Part shown: positions 55,910 to 63,391 of the stretch, one piece after another | Layout: each line of letters starts with the position of its first letter | Position numbering within the stretch: position 1 is the stretch's first letter | From: Ferrovibrio sp. | Lineage (GTDB): Bacteria; Pseudomonadota; Alphaproteobacteria; Ferrovibrionales; Ferrovibrionaceae | Reading direction: 5' to 3' | Assembly: GCF_019636075.1 (NCBI RefSeq) | Contig: NZ_JAHBYG010000001.1 | Coordinates: 180,596 to 244,595 of the forward strand | DNA: 64,000 bases | Program-made: the position numbers and the translations under genes | The notes under the pieces: model-generated | Seen by the model: only the letters and a program-made list of their open reading frames with translations | Told to the model about the DNA's origin: nothing | Database searches by the model: none

Positions 55910-56902
55910 ATGCTGTCCATAGACACCCTTAAAAGCCTGCCACAGAAGGCGGCGAAGCCTGCTGCCAAGCAAACCGCAAAGCCGGTGCGCCGCCGGCTGC
56001 CGCCATTGGGTGCGCTGCGCACCTTCGAGGTGGTGGCCCGCCATCTCAGCCTGGCCCGTGCCGCCGACGAACTTTGCGTCACGCCCGCTGCCGTGAGCCA
56101 CCAGATCCGCGCGCTGGAAGATCATCTCGGCGTGCCGCTATTCCGCCGCATGGGCCGCAATATTTTCCTCACCGATGCCGGCCAGGCCTGCTTGCCCGGT
56201 ATCCGCGATGGTTTCGACCGCCTGGTGGGCGCGGTGAACCAGATCGATTCCTATGGCGAGAGCGGTATCCTCACGGTCAGCGTGGCGCCGTCTTTCGCGG
56301 TGAAATGGCTGGTGCCGCGGCTGGATCGTTTCCAGTTGCAGCATCCCGGCATCGACGTGCGGGTTTCCGCGTCCAACGCGCTGGCGGATTTCGCCACCGA
56401 CGATGTAGACCTCGCCATCCGCTACGGCTCAGGTCGCTATCCTGGCCTGCAGGTCAGCCGCCTGCTGCCGGAATCGATCTTTCCCGTGGTCTCGCCCGAT
56501 CTGCTGAAGGATCACAAGATCAGCCAGCCTGCCGATCTGCGCGACCAGGTGTTGCTACACGACGACAGCCCCGATGATGACCAATCCTGCCCCACCTGGC
56601 AGATGTGGCTGCGGGCCGCCGGCATGTCGGATGTGGATTGGAATCGCGGCCTGCGCTTCACCCAGTCCAGCCTGGTGCTGGAAGCGGCCATCCATGGCAA
56701 GGGTATTGCGCTAGCCAAGGCCACCCTGGCCGAGGCCGATCTTGCTTCCGGCCGATTGGTGCGGCTGTTCAGCGATGCCACGCCGCTGGATTTCGCTTAT
56801 TACCTGGTGGGGCCGGAGCGCAAGATGGGTCTGCCCAAGGTGGCCGCCTTCACCGATTGGATGCGCAGCGAGGCCGGGCAGATCACCGCCGAAGCGGCGT
56901 GA
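55910..56902 (+). CDS. LysR-family transcriptional regulator (GcvA-like)
   Basis: 330 residues. The HTH lies at about 30-90 (LRTFEVVARHLSLARAADELCVTPAAVSHQIRALEDHLGVPLFRR) after a basic 28-residue tail. The effector domain opens LTVSVAPSFAVKWLVPRLDRFQLQHPGIDVRVS, the GcvA-subgroup pattern. It follows the catabolic SDR after an AT-rich spacer of 107 bp and may add a second layer of control. The stop directly abuts that of the convergent SGNH-like gene. Confidence 0.9.
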   Translation: MLSIDTLKSLPQKAAKPAAKQTAKPVRRRLPPLGALRTFEVVARHLSLARAADELCVTPAAVSHQIRALEDHLGVPLFRRMGRNIFLTDAGQACLPGIRDGFDRLVGAVNQIDSYGESGILTVSVAPSFAVKWLVPRLDRFQLQHPGIDVRVSASNALADFATDDVDLAIRYGSGRYPGLQVSRLLPESIFPVVSPDLLKDHKISQPADLRDQVLLHDDSPDDDQSCPTWQMWLRAAGMSDVDWNRGLRFTQSSLVLEAAIHGKGIALAKATLAEADLASGRLVRLFSDATPLDFAYYLVGPERKMGLPKVAAFTDWMRSEAGQITAEAA

Positions 56903-57886
56903 TCAATTGCATTGCTGCGCGATCCAGTCTTTCAGCAGCAGGCTGTAAGCCCGGCCGCCGGCGGCATTTACATGCGAGCCATCGGCGAAATGCATGCGGT
57001 TTTCGCGCATTGCCTGGAAACGCGAATCCTGGATTTGCGTCAGGTCGCAAAAGGCATTGTCCTTGAAGGCGGTGCGCATGGCGGCCAGCACATCGGCATT
57101 CTGCGGCAGCGATCCACGGTCGTAGCCATAGGTGGGCGACACCACCACGATCAGTTGGATATTGCGGGCCTTCGCCGCACGGCTGATATGCTGCAACATG
57201 GCGATGCCCGAGGGGGCGGGGCCGCGGGCAGGGTCGGCTGAAAGATCGGGCAGCGGCCGCGGCGCCATGGTTTCCTGCAACGGCTGATAGCCGCCGCCCA
57301 CCCAGCGCGGCTTTATCCAGCGCCGCACCACGTCGATCACCAGGCCGCGAAAACGGTAAAGCCCCGAGAGCAGCTTGTATTGCTCCATCGGTTTGCGTGC
57401 CGTCAGCCAGTCGCGCAACACCGGATCGCGCGCCAGCCAGGGGGTGTATTGCGACAGGTTCTTCACATTCGGCCCATCCAGGCCATCGGCGATGTCGCCG
57501 GTATCCAGCGCATAGATCACGCGTTTCACGCTGGTATCCGCCGGCAGCGCATTCAGCATGGCGGCCACATAGAAGCCGCCCTGGCCATCGCGGCTGGCAT
57601 TATAGGCATTGGGGCCGAGCACGCTGGGGTCGATGGCGTAATGCCCGCCCGATGATCCCAGTGCCAGGATTTCCGGTTGAGCGCGGCGTACATGGGCCAC
57701 GGGATTGAACGACGAACGATCCCAGATCCAGTTCAGCGCCAGGCCCGCCAGTTGATCGAACGCAACCAGCGCCACGGCAAGCGCGGCCAGCGCCAGCGCA
57801 ACGCGGCGCGGGCTGCTGGCTGCCGGCGCCTTGGCGGCGCTGGCGTTAGAAGCGGAAGTAGATGAAGTTGCGGCCATCCTCATCAC
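56903..57886 (-). CDS. Membrane-anchored SGNH-like protein (DltD-like position)
   Basis: 327 residues. A Ser/Ala-rich N-terminus, one membrane helix (about 28-50), and a large extracytoplasmic domain. ILALGSSGGHYAIDP (Ser78/Ser79) is the block I serine of SGNH folds; ADGSHVN (Asp302, His305) is the D-x-x-H block V. Overall it resembles the SGNH partners that sit beside MBOAT acyltransferases such as DltD. It is the last gene of the ACP-ligase-GNAT-MBOAT operon, overlapping MBOAT by 41 bp. Start alternatives at 57883 and 57877. Its acceptor is unknown. Confidence 0.7.
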   Translation of the reverse strand: MMRMAATSSTSASNASAAKAPAASSPRRVALALAALAVALVAFDQLAGLALNWIWDRSSFNPVAHVRRAQPEILALGSSGGHYAIDPSVLGPNAYNASRDGQGGFYVAAMLNALPADTSVKRVIYALDTGDIADGLDGPNVKNLSQYTPWLARDPVLRDWLTARKPMEQYKLLSGLYRFRGLVIDVVRRWIKPRWVGGGYQPLQETMAPRPLPDLSADPARGPAPSGIAMLQHISRAAKARNIQLIVVVSPTYGYDRGSLPQNADVLAAMRTAFKDNAFCDLTQIQDSRFQAMRENRMHFADGSHVNAAGGRAYSLLLKDWIAQQCN

Positions 57887-59234
57887 CCAGCAGCACGGCG
57901 GCTACTATAAGAATAAAAATCAAAGCGGCGCGTGTCCAAACGCCGTCCGGTCGCCATTGCGGCTTGAAGCGCGCAACGCCCTCTACGATCAGCATCACGG
58001 CAATGGCGGGCCAGATCGATCCGCCGACGGAAAGCCCCGTCTGCGAAGGCCGCAGCGTTATCAATGCCCACAGCATATCCAGATATTGTGGCAAAGTGTT
58101 GGCGCGGATCAGGCCGAAGCTGATCACAACCACCGCGAAAACCACCAGCATATTGAGATAGCGCCACGCACCCTGGGGTTTCAACCAGCCATGCGGCAGC
58201 GCCTTCTGGCCCACGATCAGGCTGGCCTGAATGGCGCCGAACAGCACGAAGGTGGCTTCCGCGCCATGCCAGATGCCGATGGTGGTCCAGGTGATGAAGG
58301 CGGTTACATTCTCCTTCATGCCGCGCGGCCAACTGGTGCTGCGCACGATGAAGCGGCCCAGCGGGCGGTAGATGTAATCGCCGATCCAGCGGGTGAGCGA
58401 GATATGCCAGCGCTGCCAGAATTCGGTCAGCGTTTCGGCAAAGAAAGGCTGCTTGAAATTGTTGATCAGCTCCACGCCGAACAACCGGCCGGCACCCACC
58501 GCGATCAGCGAATAGCCACCGAAATCGGCCAGCAATTGCAGGGTGAAGCCAAGGAAGCCGATCACCGCGCCGCGCGCGCCGCCGCTGCCCGCCGCCAGAT
58601 AGGCGGGATCGACGATGCCGCCCAGCCGGTCGCCGATGGCTTCCTTCAGGAATACGCCATAGGCGATCAGCAGCAGGCCGCTCATCACCATGTCTGGCGT
58701 GGGCCGGCGGTTATCCCAAAGCGGCTTGGCCAGTGCCTGATAGCGCTCGATCGGGCCGGCCAGCAATTGCGGGAAGAAGCTGATGAACAGCGCGAACCGC
58801 ACCGGATTGCGATCCGCCGGATAGGCGCCGCGATGCACATCGATCAGGTAGCTCAGCACCTGGAAGGTGAAAAACGACAGGCCCGCCGGCACCAGCACGG
58901 CGCCATAGCCGCCGAAATCCAGGCTGGAAACCGGCAGGTAGTGATCCAGCCCGTCCAGCCAGACCGGCAGGTATTTATACACCAGCAGCGGACCCAGCGC
59001 GGCCACCACGAAGATGGCGCACAGCCAGGTGCGCGGGGGGCGCTTTTCCAACAGCAAGGCGCCGATGAAGCCGACCGCGATCACACCCAGCAGCACCGGC
59101 AGGAATAGACAGTTCAACTGGCCGTAAAAACCCAGGCTGGTCAGCAGCAACAGCCAGCGCCGCGCTGTCGGCGGCAGGATGGCCGCCAGCATGGCCGCCA
59201 GCAGAATGCCCGGCACGTAATACAACAGGCTCAT
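57846..59234 (-). CDS. MBOAT family O-acyltransferase (DltB/AlgI-like)
   Basis: 462 residues from MSLLYYVPGILLAAM, about 11 membrane segments. FISFFPQLLAGPIERY is the family opening. EFWQRWHISLTRWIGDYIYRPLG carries the first conserved His (277) and TIGIWHGAEATFVLFG the catalytic His323, matching the two-His pattern of DltB and AlgI. It should pass an acyl or aminoacyl group from a cytosolic carrier to an acceptor outside. The start overlaps the GNAT stop (ATGA); the earlier frame to 59567 is antisense-like sequence. Confidence 0.92.
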   Translation of the reverse strand: MSLLYYVPGILLAAMLAAILPPTARRWLLLLTSLGFYGQLNCLFLPVLLGVIAVGFIGALLLEKRPPRTWLCAIFVVAALGPLLVYKYLPVWLDGLDHYLPVSSLDFGGYGAVLVPAGLSFFTFQVLSYLIDVHRGAYPADRNPVRFALFISFFPQLLAGPIERYQALAKPLWDNRRPTPDMVMSGLLLIAYGVFLKEAIGDRLGGIVDPAYLAAGSGGARGAVIGFLGFTLQLLADFGGYSLIAVGAGRLFGVELINNFKQPFFAETLTEFWQRWHISLTRWIGDYIYRPLGRFIVRSTSWPRGMKENVTAFITWTTIGIWHGAEATFVLFGAIQASLIVGQKALPHGWLKPQGAWRYLNMLVVFAVVVISFGLIRANTLPQYLDMLWALITLRPSQTGLSVGGSIWPAIAVMLIVEGVARFKPQWRPDGVWTRAALIFILIVAAVLLGDEDGRNFIYFRF

Positions 59235-59719
59235 GCGCCAAACCGTTTTTGAAACAGGATGCGATCCTGTCGCCGCCCGTCGATCAGCACGGCATCGGTT
59301 ATGCGGCCCGCCTCGGCAAAGCCGGCGCGCAGCAGGCAGGCCCGCGATGCGGCATTTTCGGCCACGATCCAGGCCGTGGCCACGTGCAGCTCGGCCGGAT
59401 TGGCGGCGCAGAAAGCGGCAATGGCAGCCGATGTGAGGCCGCGCCGCGCCTGGGCCTTGTCGCCTAACAGGAACCACAGATTGGCCACGCCATCGGCGCG
59501 GTCGATGCCATCCAGGGCGATCAGCCCGGCCGGCGGCGCCGCAGCGGTTTCGGCAAACAGCATCCACACCTGGTCGCGCCGGCGCAGGCCCAGCGCCAGC
59601 GCCTTGGCATCCAGGCCGCCGCCGCGCAGATTGCCAGTCAGCAGCCGATTGGTGGCCGGATCGTTCAGCCAGCCGGCCAGCAAGGCGGCATCGTCGGGTG
59701 TGGCCGGCCTGAGATGCAT
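59231..59719 (-). CDS. GNAT family acyltransferase
   Basis: 162 residues from MHLRPATPDDAALLAGWLND. The motif A region is FLLGDKAQARRGLTSAAIAAFC and motif B AWIVAENAASRACLLRAGFAEAGRI. It resembles the PseH/RimJ-type N-acyltransferase group. Its place between the carrier-protein ligase and MBOAT genes, with one- and four-base overlaps (TGATG and ATGA), suggests it acts on the aminoacyl group or on the acceptor (inference). Confidence 0.85.
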   Translation of the reverse strand: MHLRPATPDDAALLAGWLNDPATNRLLTGNLRGGGLDAKALALGLRRRDQVWMLFAETAAAPPAGLIALDGIDRADGVANLWFLLGDKAQARRGLTSAAIAAFCAANPAELHVATAWIVAENAASRACLLRAGFAEAGRITDAVLIDGRRQDRILFQKRFGA

Positions 59720-60918
59720 CAGCTCAACAATGGGTCGCGCGCGGCCCAGGCGGCGTGTTCGCTGCGCAATGCTTCGGGCCAGCGCGCGGGCTCCAGCCCA
59801 TGCTGGGCGATCAACGCCAGCGCCATGCGTTCCAGGCCGAAGCCGATGCAGCCGGTATTGGCGCGGCGGCCTTCGCTGATGATGTCGAAGGCTTTGCCGA
59901 ATGTGGCCGAATGCAGGTTCGACGACATCACCGATATCGCCTTGCCATGATCGCCCAGGATGGCGCGGTATTCGTATTTCATCGCCATGCGGTGCTGATG
60001 GCTGGCCTTCACGTCGTATTCGCTGGTGAAGAACGGATCGTTGGCCTGCACGATGGCGCCGGCGAATTGCCAATCGGCGGCCCATTGCTGGATCAATTCC
60101 AGACAGCGGGCGCGGGTGTTGCGCGCATAATCCGGGCTGCCCACGAAGATCACTTCGCGCATGGTGAATTCCAGCAGCCGGCCGGGATCGCTGTGATTGG
60201 CGGATTCATAACGATGGCAGCGCGTGACGGCGGCAATCGCCTGGTCGCCTTCCAGCCGTGCGCCCTGGCGCGAGGCATAGCAGTGATAGCAGGTGCTGGG
60301 ATTATGCACGAGCATGGCCGGCGCCAGTTCGGAGGGCTTCGGCGCGGGATCGGCGCCGGGCGCTTTCATGCGGGTGGCGTAATCGTCCAGCACGCCCAGG
60401 TCTTCGGTCAGATGCAGCACGAAGTGCAGATGCTCGGGAAAGCCGGTGAGGTGGTTGGTCTTGGCCAGCGTGTCCAGCGGGATCACGTTGGGATAGGTTT
60501 CTTCCACGGCGGCAAACGGCTTGGCGAAACGCCGCAGCATCGCCCAATCCAGGAAGCGCAGCAATTCGGCGAAGCGCGGTCGCGCCACGAACAGGCCCGG
60601 CGCATGTTCATGCAGCAGCGCGATGCCATCGGCCAGTTTGCCCTGATAGCCATCCTCGCGCGGCGGCTGGGTGTAAAGCGGCGCGATATCGGGAATGGCT
60701 GTATTGCCGAAACGCTGGCACAGCTTGGTCAGTCCGGCATCCAGCAGGGCTGCATCCAGCGGCTCGCTCACCTCCACCCACCACACGCCATCCTCCACCC
60801 AGGCGCGGCGGATGAACGGATGGATATAGGCGGCGGCATAGCGGATCTGGTCCAGCCCATGGGCCGGCGCCGCTACATGCGAGCGGATGCGCAGCGGATT
60901 GATGGCGTTTGAGGTCAC
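59719..60918 (-). CDS. Seryl-tRNA-synthetase-like amino acid:[carrier protein] ligase
   Basis: 399 residues, GTG start overlapping the ACP stop (GTGA). It has a class II aaRS catalytic core with no N-terminal tRNA-binding coiled coil. Motif 2 is around CHRYESANHS (236-238) to LLEFTMREVIFVG, motif 3 is GFGLERMALAL (359-364). Cys210 (STCYHC), Glu250 and Cys357 (NTGC) fit the Cys-Glu-Cys zinc site of the amino acid:[carrier protein] ligases studied in Bradyrhizobium and others. Those activate Gly or Ala with ATP and load it on the phosphopantetheine of a dedicated carrier protein. The adjacent ACP gene makes that function very likely; which amino acid is used is not visible. Confidence 0.88.
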   Translation of the reverse strand: MTSNAINPLRIRSHVAAPAHGLDQIRYAAAYIHPFIRRAWVEDGVWWVEVSEPLDAALLDAGLTKLCQRFGNTAIPDIAPLYTQPPREDGYQGKLADGIALLHEHAPGLFVARPRFAELLRFLDWAMLRRFAKPFAAVEETYPNVIPLDTLAKTNHLTGFPEHLHFVLHLTEDLGVLDDYATRMKAPGADPAPKPSELAPAMLVHNPSTCYHCYASRQGARLEGDQAIAAVTRCHRYESANHSDPGRLLEFTMREVIFVGSPDYARNTRARCLELIQQWAADWQFAGAIVQANDPFFTSEYDVKASHQHRMAMKYEYRAILGDHGKAISVMSSNLHSATFGKAFDIISEGRRANTGCIGFGLERMALALIAQHGLEPARWPEALRSEHAAWAARDPLLS

Positions 60919-61175
60919 GCTTTTTGCGCCTGCAGTTTTGCCACCTCGGCGGCGATGCCGGCGGCGTTGCGCAGCGGGCCTTCATAGAAATCCGCTGTCG
61001 AAAGATCCACGCCGAAGCGGCTCTGGGCGAATTCGATCAACTCCACGGTGGAGAAACTGTCGAGATAGCCGCCATCGTAGAGGTCCACATCGGGGGTCAG
61101 ATGCGGGTCGCCGGCATTGGCCGGGTCCAGGCCCCGGATGAAGTCCATCAATGCCGTCTGGATATCGCCGCTCAT
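60915..61175 (-). CDS. Aminoacyl carrier protein (acyl carrier protein family)
   Basis: 86 residues, four-helix ACP. The phosphopantetheine serine is Ser40 in GGYLDSFSTVELIEF, which reads LDSFS in place of the DSL of fatty-acid ACPs. The first gene of the operon, followed by its presumed ligase with a 4-bp overlap. A tail LQAQKA ends it. The promoter should lie in 61176-61367, shared with the divergent orphan gene. Confidence 0.92.
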   Translation of the reverse strand: MSGDIQTALMDFIRGLDPANAGDPHLTPDVDLYDGGYLDSFSTVELIEFAQSRFGVDLSTADFYEGPLRNAAGIAAEVAKLQAQKA

Positions 61176-61367
61176 CGTAACCCTGTCCGGATTTGCGTCA
61201 CATGCAGGGTTGGTAGCCCCTCTTGGCCGGCAATTCAAGGCCCGTCTGGGCCGGATTCGCGCCATATCTTGTAGCCGAATCGCAGGCCCGCCTACCCGAT
61301 GCTGGGGCGGCGGTTTCCCGGCTTTTGTGAGTCGCGTCCATGCCCTTTGGCGGGGTAGAATTCGGGC

Positions 61368-62087
61368 ATGAGCATCGCAGTGCGCTTCTTCAATGCCATC
61401 GGCACCGTGCCCCATGCCGAGCGTCTTGCCTTCCTTACCCAGGATGTGCGGGCCGCCGGCACGGTGCTGGGCTTCTATGGCGCCGCCGCCGCTATCGGCG
61501 CCAAGCCGGCGGAAGTGGCGCTGATGGTGGTGCGGCGCTATCGGCCCGACGACAAGCATCGCCAGATCGTGCTGGTGTTCCAGCAGGATCCGGCCTTTGC
61601 CTCGGCGCTCTCCAAACTATATGCCGCGCGCGGCAAGCCGCTGGGTTTCGAGGCGCAGAACCGCTGGTGCGCCATCCCCGAACCGGGTTTTCTAGCGGAA
61701 GAAACCTATGCCATGCTGGCGGCGCGGTTTCCCACCCTGCTGCTGATCGAGGAATCGCCCGAGGGGCCGTGCATCGCCGTGCATGCCTCCACCGGCTTCA
61801 AGCAGCATCCGCGCCTCAAGCTGTCGCCGCTGCCAAAGGTGGCTGCAATCAAGGCGGAACCGCCGAAGCCGGAAATCAAACCCGCGCCTAAGTCGAGCGC
61901 CAAAGTGGTGCCGCTGCGGCCCAAGCCGGCGAGTGCGCCGCAGCCCGCGCCGCGCGCCAAAGCGCAGCCGCTGCCGCTCGCCCGCAAACGCCGGCTGCGC
62001 AGCGCCGTGGCGCTGAACGAACGCGTGGAACGCCAGGTGGTGGACGAATTCCGCCGCCTGCTGCAGGTCGTGTCGTTGTATGGGTGA
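61368..62087 (+). CDS. Protein of unknown function with Pro/Lys/Ala linker
   Basis: 239 residues. A folded N-terminal region (1-145) opens MSIAVRFFNAIGTVPHAERLAFLTQDV and contains FEAQNRWCAIPEPGFLAEETYAML; I do not recognise a family. A disordered Pro/Lys/Ala linker (about 155-205) precedes a basic C-terminal helix (RKRRLRSAVALNERVERQVVDEFRRLLQVV). No signal peptide or membrane segment. It is divergent from the aminoacyl-carrier operon with 192 bp between; coregulation is possible but unproven. Confidence 0.65.
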   Translation: MSIAVRFFNAIGTVPHAERLAFLTQDVRAAGTVLGFYGAAAAIGAKPAEVALMVVRRYRPDDKHRQIVLVFQQDPAFASALSKLYAARGKPLGFEAQNRWCAIPEPGFLAEETYAMLAARFPTLLLIEESPEGPCIAVHASTGFKQHPRLKLSPLPKVAAIKAEPPKPEIKPAPKSSAKVVPLRPKPASAPQPAPRAKAQPLPLARKRRLRSAVALNERVERQVVDEFRRLLQVVSLYG

Positions 62088-62099
62088 TGCTGCGCACAT

Positions 62100-62187
62100 C
62101 GTCACCCTGGGATTTATTCCGAGGGTCCATACCTGATGTATCAAGGCTGCTAAACATTGGCCCCTCGGGACAAGCCCGAGGGTGACG
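62100..62187. repeat. Palindromic intergenic repeat element (RIME-like)
   Basis: Outer arms CGTCACCC (62100-62107) and GGGTGACG (62180-62187) are exact inverted repeats. Inside, CCCTCGGG (62162-62169) and CCCGAGGG (62175-62182) form a perfect 8-bp hairpin, and a second, weaker one lies at the left (CCCTGGG...CCGAGGG). Such 'ccctcgggcttgtcccgaggg' units are dispersed in intergenic DNA of many alphaproteobacteria. It lies between two convergent genes and may also end both transcripts. Confidence 0.75.
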
Positions 62188-62215
62188 GTTTATGCGGTTT
62201 TAATTCGTCGCCCCA

Positions 62216-62710
62216 TCACTCCAGCACCACCGTCCGCACATATTTGCCGTCCTGGTAGACCAGCGGGTCGATGGCGTCGCGGTTGCGCACGGTGAGCACG
62301 CGGCCGATGAAAATGCCGTGGCTGCCATAGGTATGCACGGCTTCCACGGCGCAGAAGATATTCGCCTGGCCATCGGCCAGATAGGGCACGCCATCGGCAT
62401 CGTCGCGCCAATCGCCCACCACGAAGCGGCCTTCGCCTTCCTCGCCGCCGCTGCAGGCATTGGAAATCTCCCGCTGACCGGTATGCAGCAGGTTGATGCA
62501 CAGCTTCTGGCCCAGCGCCAGATGGGCATGGATGGCGGCCGAGCGGTTCACGCAGGCCAGCAGCGCGGGTGGATCGGTGGAAACCGAGGTGACGGCGGTG
62601 GCGGTCATGCCAATGCGCTGGCCCTGGGGATCGCGGCAGGTAAGCACGGTTACGGTGGCGGCGAGCCGCCGCATCGCGGCTCGGAAGGACAGGTTCAAAT
62701 CGTCAGACAC
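62216..62710 (-). CDS. Flavin reductase-like FMN-binding protein (second copy)
   Basis: 164 residues, GTG start with a GGAG upstream. Signatures VTVLTCRDPQGQRIGMTATAVTSVSTDPPALLACVNRSAAIH and LCINLLHTGQ match the family. It should reduce FMN or FAD for a partner monooxygenase, but none is adjacent. Clearly paralogous to the 52929-53447 protein yet diverged. It faces the SUF regulator. Confidence 0.85.
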   Translation of the reverse strand: MSDDLNLSFRAAMRRLAATVTVLTCRDPQGQRIGMTATAVTSVSTDPPALLACVNRSAAIHAHLALGQKLCINLLHTGQREISNACSGGEEGEGRFVVGDWRDDADGVPYLADGQANIFCAVEAVHTYGSHGIFIGRVLTVRNRDAIDPLVYQDGKYVRTVVLE

Positions 62711-62840
62711 GGCATGGACTCCAGTTCAATGCGGCCAGGATGGGAGGAAAAAGCCCGTATATCAACAGGCTTTAGGCCAAAAACAGCGAGTCGGGGCTTG
62801 CAATCCGGACCAAACCGCTCTTAATTACGAATATGCAATC

Positions 62841-62857
62841 CAGACCATATTGGTCTG
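62841..62857. promoter_or_regulatory. Perfect palindrome upstream of the SUF regulator (probable Rrf2 box)
   Basis: CAGACCA (62841-62847), spacer TAT, TGGTCTG (62851-62857). It resembles the GAC..GTC core of Rrf2/IscR-type binding sites. It lies 28 bp upstream of the Rrf2 start and would let the regulator control its own and the suf genes' transcription. Confidence 0.65.
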
Positions 62858-62884
62858 ATTTATTTTCGCGGTGCGGATATACCC

Positions 62885-63364
62885 ATGTTGAGGCTCAGCC
62901 GGTTGGCGGATTATGGCGTGATGGTGATGGCCCATGTGGCTGCCGCCCCCGCCGCCGTGCACAACGCCGTGGATGCCGCCACCGCCACCGGCCTGCCGGG
63001 CCCCACCGTGGCCAAGCTGATGGCCAAGCTGGCCCGCGCCGGCTTGCTGGCCTCGCATCGCGGCGCCAAGGGCGGCTACCGCCTCAGCCGCAGCCCTTGC
63101 GAGATTTCGGTGGCCGAGATCGTGATCGCGCTGGATGGCCCCATTGCGCTCACCCAGTGCAGCACCCATGCCACCAATCCCGCATCGCCCAGCGCCTGCG
63201 ACCGCGAAAGCCTGTGCGTGTCGCGCCGGGGCATCAACCGGATCAACAGCGCCATCCGTCAGGCGTTGGAGGATGTGAGCCTTGCCGAACTGGCGAAGCC
63301 CGCTTTCGATTTCATGGCCGAGCCGCCGCCGCGCAATCCTGCGGCGCGGCTGTCCGGCAGTTAG
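62885..63364 (+). CDS. Rrf2-family SUF system Fe-S cluster assembly regulator
   Basis: 159 residues. The winged helix runs to about residue 70 (LSRLADYGVMVMAHVA, GLPGPTVAKLMAKLARAGLLASHRGAKGGYRL). Cys92, Cys105 and Cys111 stand where IscR-type proteins bind a [2Fe-2S] cluster. This is the regulator that commonly precedes suf genes in alphaproteobacteria; it senses Fe-S status and controls the operon. sufB begins 27 bp downstream. Confidence 0.93.
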   Translation: MLRLSRLADYGVMVMAHVAAAPAAVHNAVDAATATGLPGPTVAKLMAKLARAGLLASHRGAKGGYRLSRSPCEISVAEIVIALDGPIALTQCSTHATNPASPSACDRESLCVSRRGINRINSAIRQALEDVSLAELAKPAFDFMAEPPPRNPAARLSGS

Positions 63365-63391
63365 TTCAGCAGCTCAGGTTCAGGTGCCCCC

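Noticed and set aside
62100..62187. Insertion sequence end or MITE with transposase
   Set aside because: Only 88 bp, no target duplication seen and no transposase; fits a dispersed palindromic unit.
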